Origin: Siderastrea radians
Taxonomy: Eukaryota > Cnidaria > Anthozoa > Scleractinia > Rhizangiidae
Length of the DNA: 64,000 bases
Direction: 5' to 3'
Assembly: GCA_964017195.1 (NCBI GenBank)
Contig: OZ024894.1
Location: forward strand, 36,820,923 to 36,884,922
Under the pieces are notes generated by a model. That model saw nothing but the letters and a program-made list of their open reading frames with translations. It was not told the DNA's origin and did not search any database. Made by a program: the position numbers and the translations under genes. Shown one piece after another: positions 1-11,390 of the stretch (position 1 is the stretch's first letter; each line of letters starts with the position of its first letter).

Positions 1-485
1 GTAGTTTTTGCTAATTTTTATTCATTTTATCAAATCCAGAATTTCTGCTTCTCAGCTCAGTGCAGTGAATTTAAGGGTATTATTTAGGCACAGAACAAGA
101 TGCAGAATTTCTGCATCCCATTGGTATTCAGTGCTTAGTAAGTATAGTTTTTGCTGATTTTGATTCATTTTACCAAATGCAGAATTTCGGCATCTCAGCT
201 CAGTACAGTGGATTTGAGTGTTTTGTTTACAATACAATACAATACAATACAATACAATACAATACAATACAATACAATACAATACAATACAATACACTTT
301 AACCACTGGGCAAGATGCAGAATTTCTGCATCCTATTGGTATTCACTGCTTATTAAGTCTAGTTTTTGCTTATTTTAATTTTTTTCATCAAATGCAGAAT
401 TTCTGCTTTTCAGCTCAGTGCAGTGAATTTAAGGGTATTATTTAGCCACTGAACAAGTTGCAGAATTTCTCAATTCTATTGGTAT
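1..485. repeat. Tandem repeat of about 144 bp, three units
   Basis: Three diverged copies of a unit containing the words GCAGAATTTCTGC, CTCAGCTCAGTGCAGTG and CATCCCATTGGTATTCA are laid head to tail. The units start near 1, 145 and 358. The second is lengthened by a pentamer run. The many overlapping short reading frames here come from the repeat and are not coding. Confidence 0.75.
230..296. repeat. (AATAC)n microsatellite
   Basis: About thirteen uninterrupted AATAC pentamers lie inside the middle unit of the surrounding tandem repeat. A pentamer run of this kind could also be the tail of a LINE insertion, but no LINE sequence is visible next to it. Confidence 0.95.
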
Positions 486-659
486 GAGCAGAACTGCAAG
501 GCACACTTTATACTGAATGGAAAATTGTGCTGGTCAAATATAATCATTCTTTACTGAACCAGTTTGGTTGTTGTTGAGAATATAAGATTTACAATGAATA
601 CATTAGCGGCTTCGAGGAATATCCCCATTCTCAACGGAAAAATAGTAAGTTTGGAAAAA

Positions 660-1076
660 CGCATTTTAGTTTGGAACGCGTTTTCTGTTTTCTTCGTTCT
701 GCCTCCTCTATCTCTTGACAGTATTGTCTAAGTCAATTTTCATCGGCAAGTGGCTTGTCTTTGTAAGGATTTTCTGGTTCTGAATAGCTTCTCTCTCGAT
801 CCCAAAATTCGGTTTCGCTTTCAACTTCAGGAGTTGGCGATTCGCATTCGATGCACTCTGAAAGCTCCAAATCATTGCGCAGATTACTTGTAACATCAGC
901 AGTTTCACATAATTTGACCTTAACTTAGAGGTTGGTTTGTTTTGGTATCGACTCCGTTCCTGGTATGACACCACATCGTGACTATGCCCAGGTCTCCCTT
1001 TGCGCGGTTTTTGACATGACCGGAATTAGAATTTAGATTCGTTCAGGCAAATAAAAAAAAGTCTGGCATATACACT
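660..1076 (-). mobile_element. Right-end remnant of a Kolobok-type transposon
   Basis: The last 30 bases end in AGTCTGGCATATACACT followed by TTAA at 1077-1080. The end of the complete element at 50990-59627 is ATCTGTCATATACACT followed by TTAA. Further inside, TGCGCGGTTTTTGACATGACCGG corresponds to the TGCGCGGTTTTGTACCCCACCGG region of that element's inverted repeat. The left end is not in the window or has been lost. Confidence 0.65.
661..930 (-). pseudogene. Decayed first exon of a Kolobok-partner (P2X7-ICD-like) protein
   Basis: Read on the minus strand, this stretch gives an acidic peptide containing YSEPENPYKDKPLADEN followed by an in-frame TGA, then LRQYCQEIEEAERRKQ. It matches the first exon of the minus-strand gene at 58131-59274 (SDPEGPYMDEPLADDDW, then EVEENERRNQ). 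The TGA sits exactly where that gene has its tryptophan codon, so a TGG to TGA change is likely. The following zinc-binding exons are not present downstream. Together with the terminal repeat remnant at 950-1076 it marks the right part of an old Kolobok-type element. The alignment was made by eye. Confidence 0.65.
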
Positions 1077-1080
1077 TTAA

Positions 1081-2181
1081 AGGCCCACCTTTACCCAAAC
1101 GGCCTGGCGACCGTTTATTGTTTTCAAACGGCTTTATTGTTCTTCTCGCGATCTGATTGGTTGCCAGAATATTCATGCGAGCGAGAAAATCGTCACGCAT
1201 ATTCAAAACAAATCGGAACAGCCATATCGTAGCGATTTATTTTAGCTTATTTTGCGAAATTGCACCCATCTACGACCTCAATCTACAAGTCTTTTGGCTT
1301 CCATGAAAGGCATTTACTCCCCAAAACGTTGGAATGATCTGTAGTTCGCTATTTAAACAAACTAAAACAAGAATGAAAATAGAATGATGTGTGGAGAGGG
1401 GAACTCAGAAAAAAATTCTGAGTTTCAGATGGGATTTGAACCCACGACGTTCCGTACACTAGTCGGATGCTCTAACCACTGAGCTACAAGAACTCTAGTG
1501 GTGAGCGATGGTCAAACAAAAACAAGATTAAAACAAGAATATCGAAGTAAATGTTTGAGTCCTCTGCATAGTCGCTTGCATTTGCTAACCCTTAGAAATG
1601 CAAACAATGTAGTTTGCAAATTGCAATCTTATTGTCTTATAAGGTATGGTAACAGTGATTTTGAAGGTCTTTCCAAGTCGTTATAGAGGTTGGTCTGAAG
1701 GGAAATAAACAGCATATACTACTTGATAACAACTCACTGATTATCGCTCGCAAAATAGCTCTCGTCCGGTGACTCCCGCATTACAATTTTAACCTTTGAA
1801 AGTCAGCCATACGTGTGTACTAATCTTTGATCAAATCTCCGTTTCTTTGCTTCATAACACAAGCTCCTGATTACTGACAATATTTCCCTTAGGGATAACC
1901 TTGCAGCATCTTCAACTGCGAGGTATCATTTGGCAGGAAACATATTGGACAAAGTGAGAGCGAAAAGAATACGTTTGGCCTGCACAGTCACAAAATAATT
2001 CCAGGAAACAGCAGCCTGATAATTTAAGAATAAATTCCTGTATGCTTATGGACGATTTTCGACGAGATGACTCCGGAGGAAACGGATTTGAAAGAAAAAC
2101 CGCTCAGAAACAATTTCGTGTTACACGAAATTCATAAACAGCAAGCGCGGTGCGCAAGGCCTTTTGGGTGAAGGTGGGCCT
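1081..2181. mobile_element. TTAA-flanked MITE, 1.1 kb
   Basis: The left end AGGCCCACCTTTACCC and the right end GGGTGAAGGTGGGCCT are inverted repeats with one mismatch. TTAA lies directly outside both (1077-1080 and 2182-2185), the target duplication used by Kolobok and piggyBac transposases. It holds no coding region I can support. It contains the tRNA-like SINE at 1422-1494. Its left TTAA is shared with the Kolobok remnant, so it probably inserted at the scar of that element. Confidence 0.75.
1422..1494 (-). repeat. tRNA-Thr-like SINE head
   Basis: The reverse complement shows a B-box-like GGGTTCAAATCCC and an A-box-like TAGCTCAGTGGTTAGAGC at tRNA spacing, with an anticodon loop reading AGT (Thr). 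The acceptor stem pairs at only about four or five of seven positions, and tail sequence follows, so this is a SINE or tRNA pseudogene. Related copies lie at 15697-15763 and 26452-26523. Confidence 0.7.
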
Positions 2182-2185
2182 TTAA

Positions 2186-3729
2186 TGGATTGAAAAAATC
2201 TACTGTCCTACTCCTCTCACTACTTCATTTTCGCCCCTTGACTCTCGCCACCGCTAGGCGGATTCTCATCAGTGATTAACCGAAAACAATTTGAATTCGT
2301 TAAATCGATCTTCTGTTAAGTTGGCGCTTGTCCCTCACTGGAATGACCCCTTTTTTAAATTCTACTCTGCCAAGAGATCCTCTCTTGACTCTGCACGTGA
2401 TCCATAGGCGTTACCCCCTGTTGAATAGGGTATCTTTTTCTTGCACACTTTGACATTGTGCCCCTTTGATTTACAGTTCCGAAAAATCTGATCACTGCAC
2501 GTTCGAGATATGTGGTCTCGACCAACAGGAACACACACAACTCAACAATAGCATCAGACCGACAGGAAAATTAGTTTGCTAAAGCTGGTTTGATAATTCA
2601 AGGCAAATCTAGGAGATATTCAGGAGCGAAAATTGAAAAAATTACAGTAACCTTAGGGGTATGCCGTTCATTCTGGTACCAGCTTCATGCTTAATATACC
2701 GCGTTTTCAAAACATTTTTATGGCGGTGTGAGTTTTATACTAAAACAAAATAGGTAAAACTAAAAGGTACATAAACGAAACGTTAGTCCTCATTAGGCTT
2801 TTTGCCGGAATAAGAATCTATCAATCCCGAACAGGTATCGAGATCAACTCGCGTCGGTGTTGTTGACACCGATAGGAGATTTTGGACAGGTATCATATAA
2901 AAGAACACAATATCACTGTCCAGACTGGGACGATTTAAACATTTAGCCGAATGAAAACACGACGAAATACTTTAGATACTTTAGAGCTGATCAGAAAAAA
3001 AGAAGAAAAAAATTGCAGTTGCATGTCATCTGTGTCTGATCTAGCTCCTCAGGCTGGAATTGTAGATTTATTTTATGACGCTTCTAGTTCCTACAATTGT
3101 TTAATATGTGATGGAACTACTAGCATGTTGAGAGGGACTTTTTTGCATTAGTGTGTTGCCCTTGTAACCTTTCAGATTGTTATGGTTTTCAATCAGTAGT
3201 GTAGCAGCTCTCGTAAGCTTGTAATTCTAGTGGTCCTCTAGTGTAGCAGCTGCTATTGTGTTTGGGGCTAGGGGTATTGTTCATATTGTTTGTTCTATTG
3301 TTTTCTCGAAGGGTAGCGAGCCATTCATGTGAGACCTTGCGAGAGCTGCTACATGCCCCTTTTCAATACAAGAAAGGAAGTCAGCAGGTTCCCTTCTATA
3401 TTTAAAAGCAACACAATTAATTGAAACGTTTCCCTTTACTTTACATTATTCATTTTATCTCCTAATTTTGCCTTCCTCCGGCATCAGGGGTCTACGTGAC
3501 GACATTTGTCATTTTCAGTTTGCAAAAACATCGTACGTGATTTCGGACATATAAACATTTGCTGAAGCCTTGCATTAGCCAGATTGGATTACGGTGCCAA
3601 AAGGGGATTATAAGTTCATGTACTTTACTTCATCCAACTTTGTTGTTTCGTGTTTTCGTAAAGGTTGTTTATGCCTTACAACGGCTGTAAAGATTTAGTC
3701 AGACACAAAAACTTGGTATCTTTTTTAAC
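2186..3729. other. No gene recognised; upstream region of the VWDE-like gene
   Basis: I see only short stop-rich frames and AT-rich sequence. A TATAAA at 3550-3555 lies about 180 bases upstream of the ATG at 3730 and is the only promoter-like word. A CTCGTAAG/GTGTAGCAGCT repeat near 3200-3350 is short and unassigned. Confidence 0.5.
3550..3555 (+). promoter_or_regulatory. Possible TATA box of the VWDE-like gene
   Basis: TATAAA occurs about 180 bases before the start codon of the secreted D8C exon. The distance allows a 5' untranslated leader of about 150 bases. The word is common in AT-rich DNA, so the call rests on position alone. Confidence 0.25.
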
Positions 3730-4174
3730 ATGGTTTGTTCGTATACTTGGGGAAGGCTACTAGTTTTAGTAGTATCGCTAGTTTTTTCCAAAGGTTCAGA
3801 TCCTTGCACTTCGTATACTGAACTGGATAATCCGTATCGAAGCACTGGCTATGTAGCAAAAGAAGGAGTCGATCCCATGATTTGCGACTTGAATCTTAAA
3901 ACTGGATGGTATCGCTTTGTAAACAAAGTAGGAGGAGAGATGCCAAATACAAAGATAGACAGGCGGCTTCACTGTGGAACACATGCGCCAATTTGGATGC
4001 GAGGCCAGCATCCCTCAGCTGAAGACGGTATTGTTGTCCGAACCGCTTGTGTCAACTTCAATGGAATACTAAATGGCTGCATACCTATTCCGATAAAAGT
4101 CAAGAAGTGCACAGGACCCTTTTACGTCTACCGTCTTAGGGCACCCTTTGGCTGCCAAATGGCTTATTGTGCAG
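3730..4174 (+). CDS. VWDE-like secreted protein, exon 1: signal peptide and D8C domain
   Basis: The ATG opens a hydrophobic signal peptide (residues about 9-21), then DPCTSYTELDNPYRSTGY, GWYRFV, HCGTHAPIWMRGQHP and FYVYRL, ending in a QMAYC motif. This order of motifs and cysteines is the D8C domain of uromodulin, GP2, OIT3 and the N-terminus of VWDE. The exon ends at the consensus donor GCAG|GTATGT in phase 1. The open frame beyond it is intron. The exon at 13957 has a phase-1 acceptor and joins in frame. The product should be extracellular, with disulfide bonds. Related vWD/EGF proteins occur in animal extracellular matrices. Whether this one does is inference. Confidence 0.8.
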
Positions 4175-5249
4175 GTATGTTTTGGTGCTTCTTTGCGATG
4201 ACCTATGGATTTGTTTCTTACAGCTGCTTAACCGGACTATATAGAAGCAGTTTCCATTCCTTGTCAGTGGTAGCCATGTGCGACCGAAAGAAAGAGCTGA
4301 TCGCGAGCACAAATTAAACCTCAGTAAGCGTGCTTTATTGTATACCAAGACAAACAGACATCATAACGGCAACTCAAGTTTTTTCATTTTCACGGTTCCC
4401 TGCCACTAGCAACTTGCCAATTCTAATTTTATTCACCGCAAATGCAGATAACATCGGACATTTTGTTTTTATTGGAATTGCTTCAGTTCAATTTGCTACG
4501 CTGGGTCTACCAAAGACAGCTTTTCTCCGAATTTTTATCATGCTCATTGTTTTTTTTTTTTCGAGGAGCTCAGCATCTGGTTCTCGCAGGCTAGTCATGA
4601 CATTGACGTTACAAACAAAGGTCTTGGTAGGCAACTCTCCTTTAACCGATCTAAAATTGTCAGTACAGCCGATATTAGGATATCTTCGGATACAATTCGG
4701 TCTTCAGTTTTGTATCATTTAAACTACAAATAGCGGTGTTTAATTTATTCAATGCAGATGAGTTTTATCAGCGAGCGCCAAAAGTGAATGTATCTTAGAG
4801 AAGAAGAGAGACCAATACTATGCATCCATTTCTTGTAATAAAAAAAAATAAATTCAGGTTGCTTAGCATCCCCACAATATGTGTGTCACCTATATCCAGC
4901 TTGAAATTAAATCACTATGCTTTGCGAAAGTAACACTGAATTTACGAAGTAAGAGGTTAACACATTGCTTCAGTGCAATTAAAAAAAAAAAATTGAGACC
5001 GACAATTATAAGGAAATTTTTCTAGTCTCTCTCATTTGTAAATGTAATACCTATGTACCTAAGCCGACATTCATGCGACACTGATAAGGAAATAAGTTTA
5101 CACTATTTGGAACCTTTCATTTTTTAAAGGTTTTTTTTTTTTATCGAACACAAAAGTTTTGGTATTTCTTTTAAATGTTTCAGTAGTTTTCGCTAACTTT
5201 TAGGTTTGTTGCTAAAGCCTATTTATACCGTAGTTGTCGCAATAAGGAA

Positions 5250-6240
5250 GTTGGGCAACGACGGTGTCATTCAGTTGTTAACCGTTTATTTTGTAACAAA
5301 CTCTTCAGTGTACGTTAGTTTAATGTCTTTTTTGCTTTGTTTTGTTTGTTTGTTTGTTTTTACTATATGAAGTGGCTTACTTGCTTTATCATTCACTAAT
5401 AAACCAATTGCCTTGTTCGTGATACAACTGATCATTACATTATTTTTCCTCAACCTTATTATGATCAAATTACTCGAAAGGACGTTTAAATACGTTTTCG
5501 TGAACGCTATAAGCCGTCCCTAGGGACGTTTTGAAGCGCTGCATTTAAGAATTATTTTGAAACTTTTGAAACACTACATTTTAAAGGCCCTTTGTCACTT
5601 ACCGTGATGTGATGCTGTGCGTTTTGTTTTTTTTTTATGAAACATGATCACCGACAGCAACGGAGAATAATATTTCCTAACTGGATCCATTCAATGGCAA
5701 ATTCTCTGCAGAGAAGACAAGAAATACAATTCGGCACTTAGTGATAAGCTGGGCAACGACGGTGTCATTCAGTTGTTAACCGTTTATTTTGTAACAAACT
5801 CTTCAGTGTACGTTAGTTTTATGTCTTTTTTGCTTTGTTTTGTTTGTTTGTTTGTTTTTACTATATGAAGTGGCTTACTTGCTTTATCATTCACTAATAA
5901 ACTAATTGCCTTGTTCGTGATACAACTGATCATTACATTATTTTTCCTCAACCTTATTATGATCAAATTACTCGAAAGGACGTTTAAATACGTTTTCGTG
6001 AACGCTATAAGCCGTCCCTAGGGACGTTTTGAAGCGCTGCATTTAAGAATTATTTTGAAACTTTTGAAACACTACATTTTAAAGGCCCTTTGTCACTTAC
6101 CGTGATGTGATGCTGTGCGTTTTGTTTTTTTTATGAAACATGATCACCGACAGCAACGGAGAATAATATTTCCTAATTGGATACATTCAATGGCAAACTC
6201 TCTACAGAGAAGACAAGAAATACAATTCGGCACTTAGTGA
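5250..6240. repeat. Direct tandem duplication of about 498 bp
   Basis: The block from GGGCAACGACGGTGTCATTCAG to GCACTTAGTGATA occurs twice head to tail (5250-5747, 5748-6240). Only scattered substitutions and small length changes in T runs separate the copies. Each carries a 60-residue minus-strand frame differing by one residue (AIGLL versus AISLL), which looks incidental. Confidence 0.9.
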
Positions 6241-6417
6241 TATGTCAACCACAAGCGCGTGGCAATAAATACAAGGAAAGATAAACAAATATTGTCACAG
6301 AGAATTACTTCACTTCAGCTTCTTTGATTTCTCAATACTGTGTGTGGCTTGCCTTGCATCCAAGGGCAAATTCAGTGGCATACCAAGAATGCTAACAACT
6401 TAAAAATTTCACAACTG

Positions 6418-6614
6418 AGGCCCCATTAGGGGGGGGTCGGGGTATCCCGTATCCCTTTAACTTTTTCTTGAAATATGCCATATCCCCTTAGTTGTGCGGG
6501 CTCGTATCCCCGAAGTTCGCGTTGGCAATACCCCCATATTTCTTTTTCAAATTTCCCGTATCCCTATAATTTTTTCGTCAAATATCCTGTATCCCCATAA
6601 CCCCTAAAGGGCCT
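6418..6614. mobile_element. Short hAT-like MITE with 8-bp target duplication
   Basis: AGGCCCCATTAGGGG at the left and CCCCTAAAGGGCCT at the right are imperfect inverted repeats. The flanks are CACAACTG (6410-6417) and CACAACTC (6615-6622), an 8-bp duplication with one mismatch, as made by hAT transposases. The inside is a run of GTATCCC-type words and does not code. Confidence 0.7.
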
Positions 6615-7128
6615 CACAACTCTTAACAGCGAGAGATTACGCTTTTACAATTCACAAACAAATGAGACTTAAAACATGTCGATAGCTTCCATTTTGTAAA
6701 TAACAAAGACACAGGTATTACCGTTTACTTCTTCTTATCTGTCTTTTCTTTTCAAAGAGAGAAAACGGTAGATCCCAGCCAAAACGTTGAAAGACTTTTC
6801 ACGCCAACCACTCTCAGGCCCGTACACGGACTTTCCTCGAGGAAAAAGTACCCAAAAAACTGAACTCGTAATGAACGGGTTCAAGCAAAAACAGGCAAAA
6901 TGATAATAATAGAAGTTTTAAATTCCACATAAGCTTAAAGAAGCTAGGATATTCATTAACGACCGCGGTGAATTATGGAAACTGATAATGGGCCTTTATA
7001 TATTAGAAGTAAGCAATTAGAGGATTGTTATTCATTTTCTGACATTTAAAATTGCAGTCTACATTACATCACTGAAAAAAACCATCGTGTTCCCCCAGAA
7101 GATGCTTAACTTGAGGTCCCTTGTTTTA

Positions 7129-7143
7129 TGAGTCAATGAGTCA
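7129..7143. promoter_or_regulatory. Two adjacent AP-1 consensus sites
   Basis: TGAGTCA occurs at 7129-7135 and again at 7137-7143. Fos/Jun and related bZIP dimers bind this heptamer. The pair lies in intron 1 of the VWDE-like gene, 1 kb from a denser group of the complementary word. Confidence 0.4.
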
Positions 7144-8163
7144 GATTTCCAGATATTCAAAAAATTTGGTAATGAAAATAAGGAGGACCAAGTGAAAGTT
7201 AAATGGTTTATCTATTTGCTCTATTTGCTTGCTAAGAAATGTCGTTGGAGCGTGTTATTAGATGTGATGTACATTTTCAACTAGAGGATGATGAAAGCAC
7301 CTATTAATTCGACCTCATCATATTTGCTGGAAAAGCCTGTGTTTGCTAAAATCCCCCCCTCCCCCCCGCCTCCAAATTAGCACCCTTCAATGACAAGTCA
7401 GAAGAGATTTTAATGCCCTTGAGTTTTGTGGGGAGGAAATATGTTTGTTCATACCGTTCAGTTAGATTTTTGATATTTTTTTGACAAATTGACGGTGTAA
7501 CACCCCTTCAAAGAAGCTTAGTTGATAATAAATAACAAGGGTGTTTATTCAAGGAAATACGATATTCAGTGGTGAATCTAGACTAGGGCAATGAGGTTAC
7601 ATGGCGGGAATAAGATGGAATTCTGTCATTGAGACCTACGAATAAAGCCTTATGGGTGGACACGACTTTTCCTATATCGTAACCTTCCAAAATCATTGCT
7701 TCGCACTCTCATGTCTTAAAATTGCATCCTGTTAGCGTTGTTTGATTGCAACATAAAAACCAAGCCCTAAGGACCACATAGGCACGTACATAGAGAGCAC
7801 ATGCCACTTCACGAATATGTTGCTGGGATTTCAGCCCGTGTGGAGAGTCTAGAGACTCTCCTATTAAAGTTTGCGATAAGCGTCACTCAGGCCTTGCTCA
7901 TCAAAAATACCTTTTTTATAGCAGCTAGCATCCTTCCTTTTCTTAGTTTTATCTTTAGTCATTCACAATGAGCGTTGACCCTGAAAGCGTTTTATCCTGA
8001 AAAAGTTGATTGCATTTTATTGTGTCTAAACAGGTGCCTTGCTAGCCTCTAGCTAGTTGAAGACTTAAATCTCACAAGAGCTTGTAACTGTTTCCTAGCA
8101 AGCACAATATAACCCAAACTTGATAAAATACGCTGTTTTTACTAATTTTGAATTTTAGAAATT

Positions 8164-8205
8164 TGACTCATTGACTCATGACTCATGACTCACTCATTTG
8201 ACTCA
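8164..8205. promoter_or_regulatory. Cluster of five AP-1 consensus sites
   Basis: TGACTCA occurs at 8164, 8172, 8179, 8186 and 8199, five perfect copies in 42 bases. They could form an intronic enhancer that responds to bZIP factors. They could equally be a young 7-bp tandem expansion. The two TGAGTCA sites at 7129-7143 favour selection a little. Confidence 0.4.
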
Positions 8206-10784
8206 TTGATACTTCACACTCGCTTAACCTTTCATAAATTAACATCTTTTTTCGTTATAAAAATGTCCATATCACGCGCTTTGATTATCTACGTAACCTT
8301 TCTTTAGACAAGGTTACATAAGCATGTAACTTATGACTGGGGAGAATTTCAGCAATATATTGCTCTCGTATTCTTTTATATGTGCGGGACGCTCGTCAAA
8401 TTTGTTTCCCCTTTCCTACCCAGATGTTTCACCAAGCGAAAAGAAGCGGAGCCTGATCACAGTTTAGTAGACACGGGTATTATTCTACACGTGCAAAGTG
8501 CTGCTCCGTTCCTATATAATCTGACGCAAACACTCGAACGAGTTTAAAATATTCCTATGGTACCAGTGTGAAATCTCACCTCTTTTTCTGGATCACATAA
8601 ACTTTCATTTCAAATTCTTCTAAACTCTCCTCATTGCTTGCCTCAGCTGGTTAGGTAAGCAGACCCGCCAACTACAGAAAAAGTTTCCTATAATGACTCG
8701 CTTTTAGAGGTTTCAAAGAAAAGTTTACCATCATCCAAATCCAGTTTGAGGAACGCAAAAAGAATTGTTAATGATTTGTTTGTTAGTAGCAGCTAAAAAC
8801 TTCAATCAATTATTTCTCGAAAACGCTCTCATAAAAAAATGTAGAAAATCGGTACAACTGAAGACAATTATATGAACGACAAGTCCTACAAATAGCTTTA
8901 AAAACTAATGTAGGGGATTTCTTGCAAATTAAGGAAAAGTAAAAGTAGCAATGAGTTCACCGTGTTGCTACGGATACCTCGGTCTCGAAAAAAAAAACAC
9001 TTTCTTTAAATTCAATGTATACCCTACAAATAGGTTTAACTCGATTTCCTGTTTCGTTTGAGGCATCTTTGTATTTCATGTTCAAAGAGAGTAGGTATGG
9101 TTAGTGAAAAACCGGGTCTAGCCACCTTAATTCATGTTTTTGCCGATGCTGTTTCCATTCTCTTTCTATACTTACTGTATTTACAGTACATTCAGCATAA
9201 GCATGATTGAATTTGTTGTTTATTGAAGTTCAACCGATAGGGTTAGTCAGGCAAAGCCATTGGTATTAAGATTTTGGGAGATAAACTTAAGATTGCTGTT
9301 TAACTGTCAACAGGTACAAAACAGCCCTGTCCGAGAGGTCAGTCTGGGATACATCCAAACTGCAAAGGTAACTGACATAACAAGTATTTATCAATGAACC
9401 TTGGCGGTTGCGTTGTCAAGAAAGGAGCAAGTTGAATTTTTGTTTGGTCCGCAAACAGCTTGGCAAAACAATAAAAGTCCACAGAAATCGATTCACGCCC
9501 TGGACGAGCAAAAAACCACATAATATTAAAATACAGCAATTAACAGCAAAATCTGTAAGGATCATTATATTTTTGAAAACAGAAGTAAGAGTGCAATAAA
9601 CGGAAATCGAATACTCGTAATTTCAACTCGTTTAACCGTCGACCTTTACCACTCAACGATGCTTCACGCGCACATGTTCATGAAAGTCGTAAGCCAAGTG
9701 ATGACCATAAAAGGAAAACGATAATGATGATGTTCACTGTCCAAAAACGGATACTGTGAAAAAATGTCCTTCAAACTACTCTCACACTCCCAAAGTCAAC
9801 ATTTCAAAAGTTTTATTCGTAAGTTTCTTCACGAACTGCAGCTGCATCCCGTCGTGGTCTCTGAGTGAATAGATGGCCGATATCTACTGGTTGCAGTCCT
9901 TGCAGTGAAGTACTTGACTGACTTGGCACTAATGGTCGTCACTCAAATTTGGTCGTACTTCGATAAGAATCAAGTGCTGTACCACCCTATTTGGAAGTTC
10001 AGTCTTTCCATTGCTGCGTGAGACTTTTACCATAGCAGCCCTAACCTTTCCATTATTGCAAAGTATCAATTGTTCGACTTTTTTTCACTTTTCAAAAGGC
10101 TCTAGAGTTGGTGGAGTCATCTTTGCAGGTGGCAATATCACTGACTCTTACACAAGCAGGTTCACCCCTTTCCATACCGTGTCGGTCTTTTTCGTAAACT
10201 CAGCAAGTATTCTCGTCTCCACTGCTTTGCAGACTATTGCCGTAATTGATTGTGGTGTCGCTGACTTCTAGTCAGAGTCTTGTATGCGATTATTTTGAAA
10301 TTGTCGTCATTCGAAAATACACTGATTCTGAGGCCAATGGTTTATTTTTCTGTGACGACAGAGGGTGAGAAATAGTGAGAGAACATGAATTGATGATGCC
10401 TTCTATGTCTCCAGTTCATTGTAGTCGAGGGACGCTCTCCCAAGGATGTTTTTTTTGAGATTTTTTTTCACGCTTTTACCCATCTCTCTATCTCTATCTC
10501 CGTATCGCTCTATCTCTCCCAAAACCTTCCCTACCATCGGAATCTGTCAGCGATGAATATCCATGTTACTCGGTTGTTTGAGAGATGGTGTTGGACACCT
10601 TGTGAACGGAAAATTTTATTTACCTCTCTGGAACCAGCCTTGAACGTTTAAGCGTTGTCCGGCTCTATTGTTGAGGGTAATCCATGTCTACTTGTAAATC
10701 TGCGAAACGCTTGGAGGAATGACGTCACGCCCAGGTCACGTGTGAGTTCTAAATGGACAGGACGCGTTGATGTATAGTCAATTC

Positions 10785-11390
10785 GTCAACTCTTTCTGAG
10801 CGGACACCACTGTAAGGCGGATATCTCCCTAAGTTTACCTAAGGCAGACATATATGGCTGGTCTCGGCCGAATTTCACTGGTTTGTCTGTAACTTAACTC
10901 TTTCTAAGGTGGACACACAGTGCACACGTTTTTAACAAAATTTTGGTGAAAAAATGCCTATTCAGGGGGACACTTGAAGTGCATTTGTTGCACAATCAAT
11001 AAATTATGGGCCAAACATTACTATAAAATAACCTAACACATGAATAATATGCTAAACCTTATCCGATATCAAGAAAAGGTATTGTTTATTGTATACTGTA
11101 CAGTAATCTGACGAATTCTGTTGTGAGAGGAAGGCGAACAATTAAAACACTAAATTATGACTTGCGTAGAACAGAAAGATACATTAATATCGCCTAAAAA
11201 ACTGGTTTTTAGTCAAGCTCGAGCTCTTTGCTATTTTTCTGTAAGTTGTTTGCAATTTTAACCCGCCCTAGTAAAGATCTCGTTCGAGTTCTGACGTTCC
11301 GGTTTCTAGTGTCAATTTACATTGCTAGCTCTTTATAAGGCGGACACCTAGAGCTTGTCCCGAGGGTGTCCGCTTTTGAGGGAGTAGTCT
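10785..11390. mobile_element. MITE-like element with GCGGACACC termini
   Basis: The left edge reads CAACTCTTTCTGAGCGGACACC. The reverse complement of the right edge reads CTACTCCCTCAAAAGCGGACACC. Two more internal GCGGACACC/AAGGTGGACACA words lie near the ends. No reading frame or clear target duplication is visible, so the exact ends are uncertain. Confidence 0.45.

Noticed and set aside
52..445. Several overlapping open frames on both strands
   Set aside because: They are translations of the AATAC pentamer and the surrounding tandem repeat.
4175..4317. Continuation of the D8C frame into a hydrophobic segment, as if a membrane anchor
   Set aside because: The consensus donor at 4175 and the phase match with the exon at 13957 make this intron sequence.
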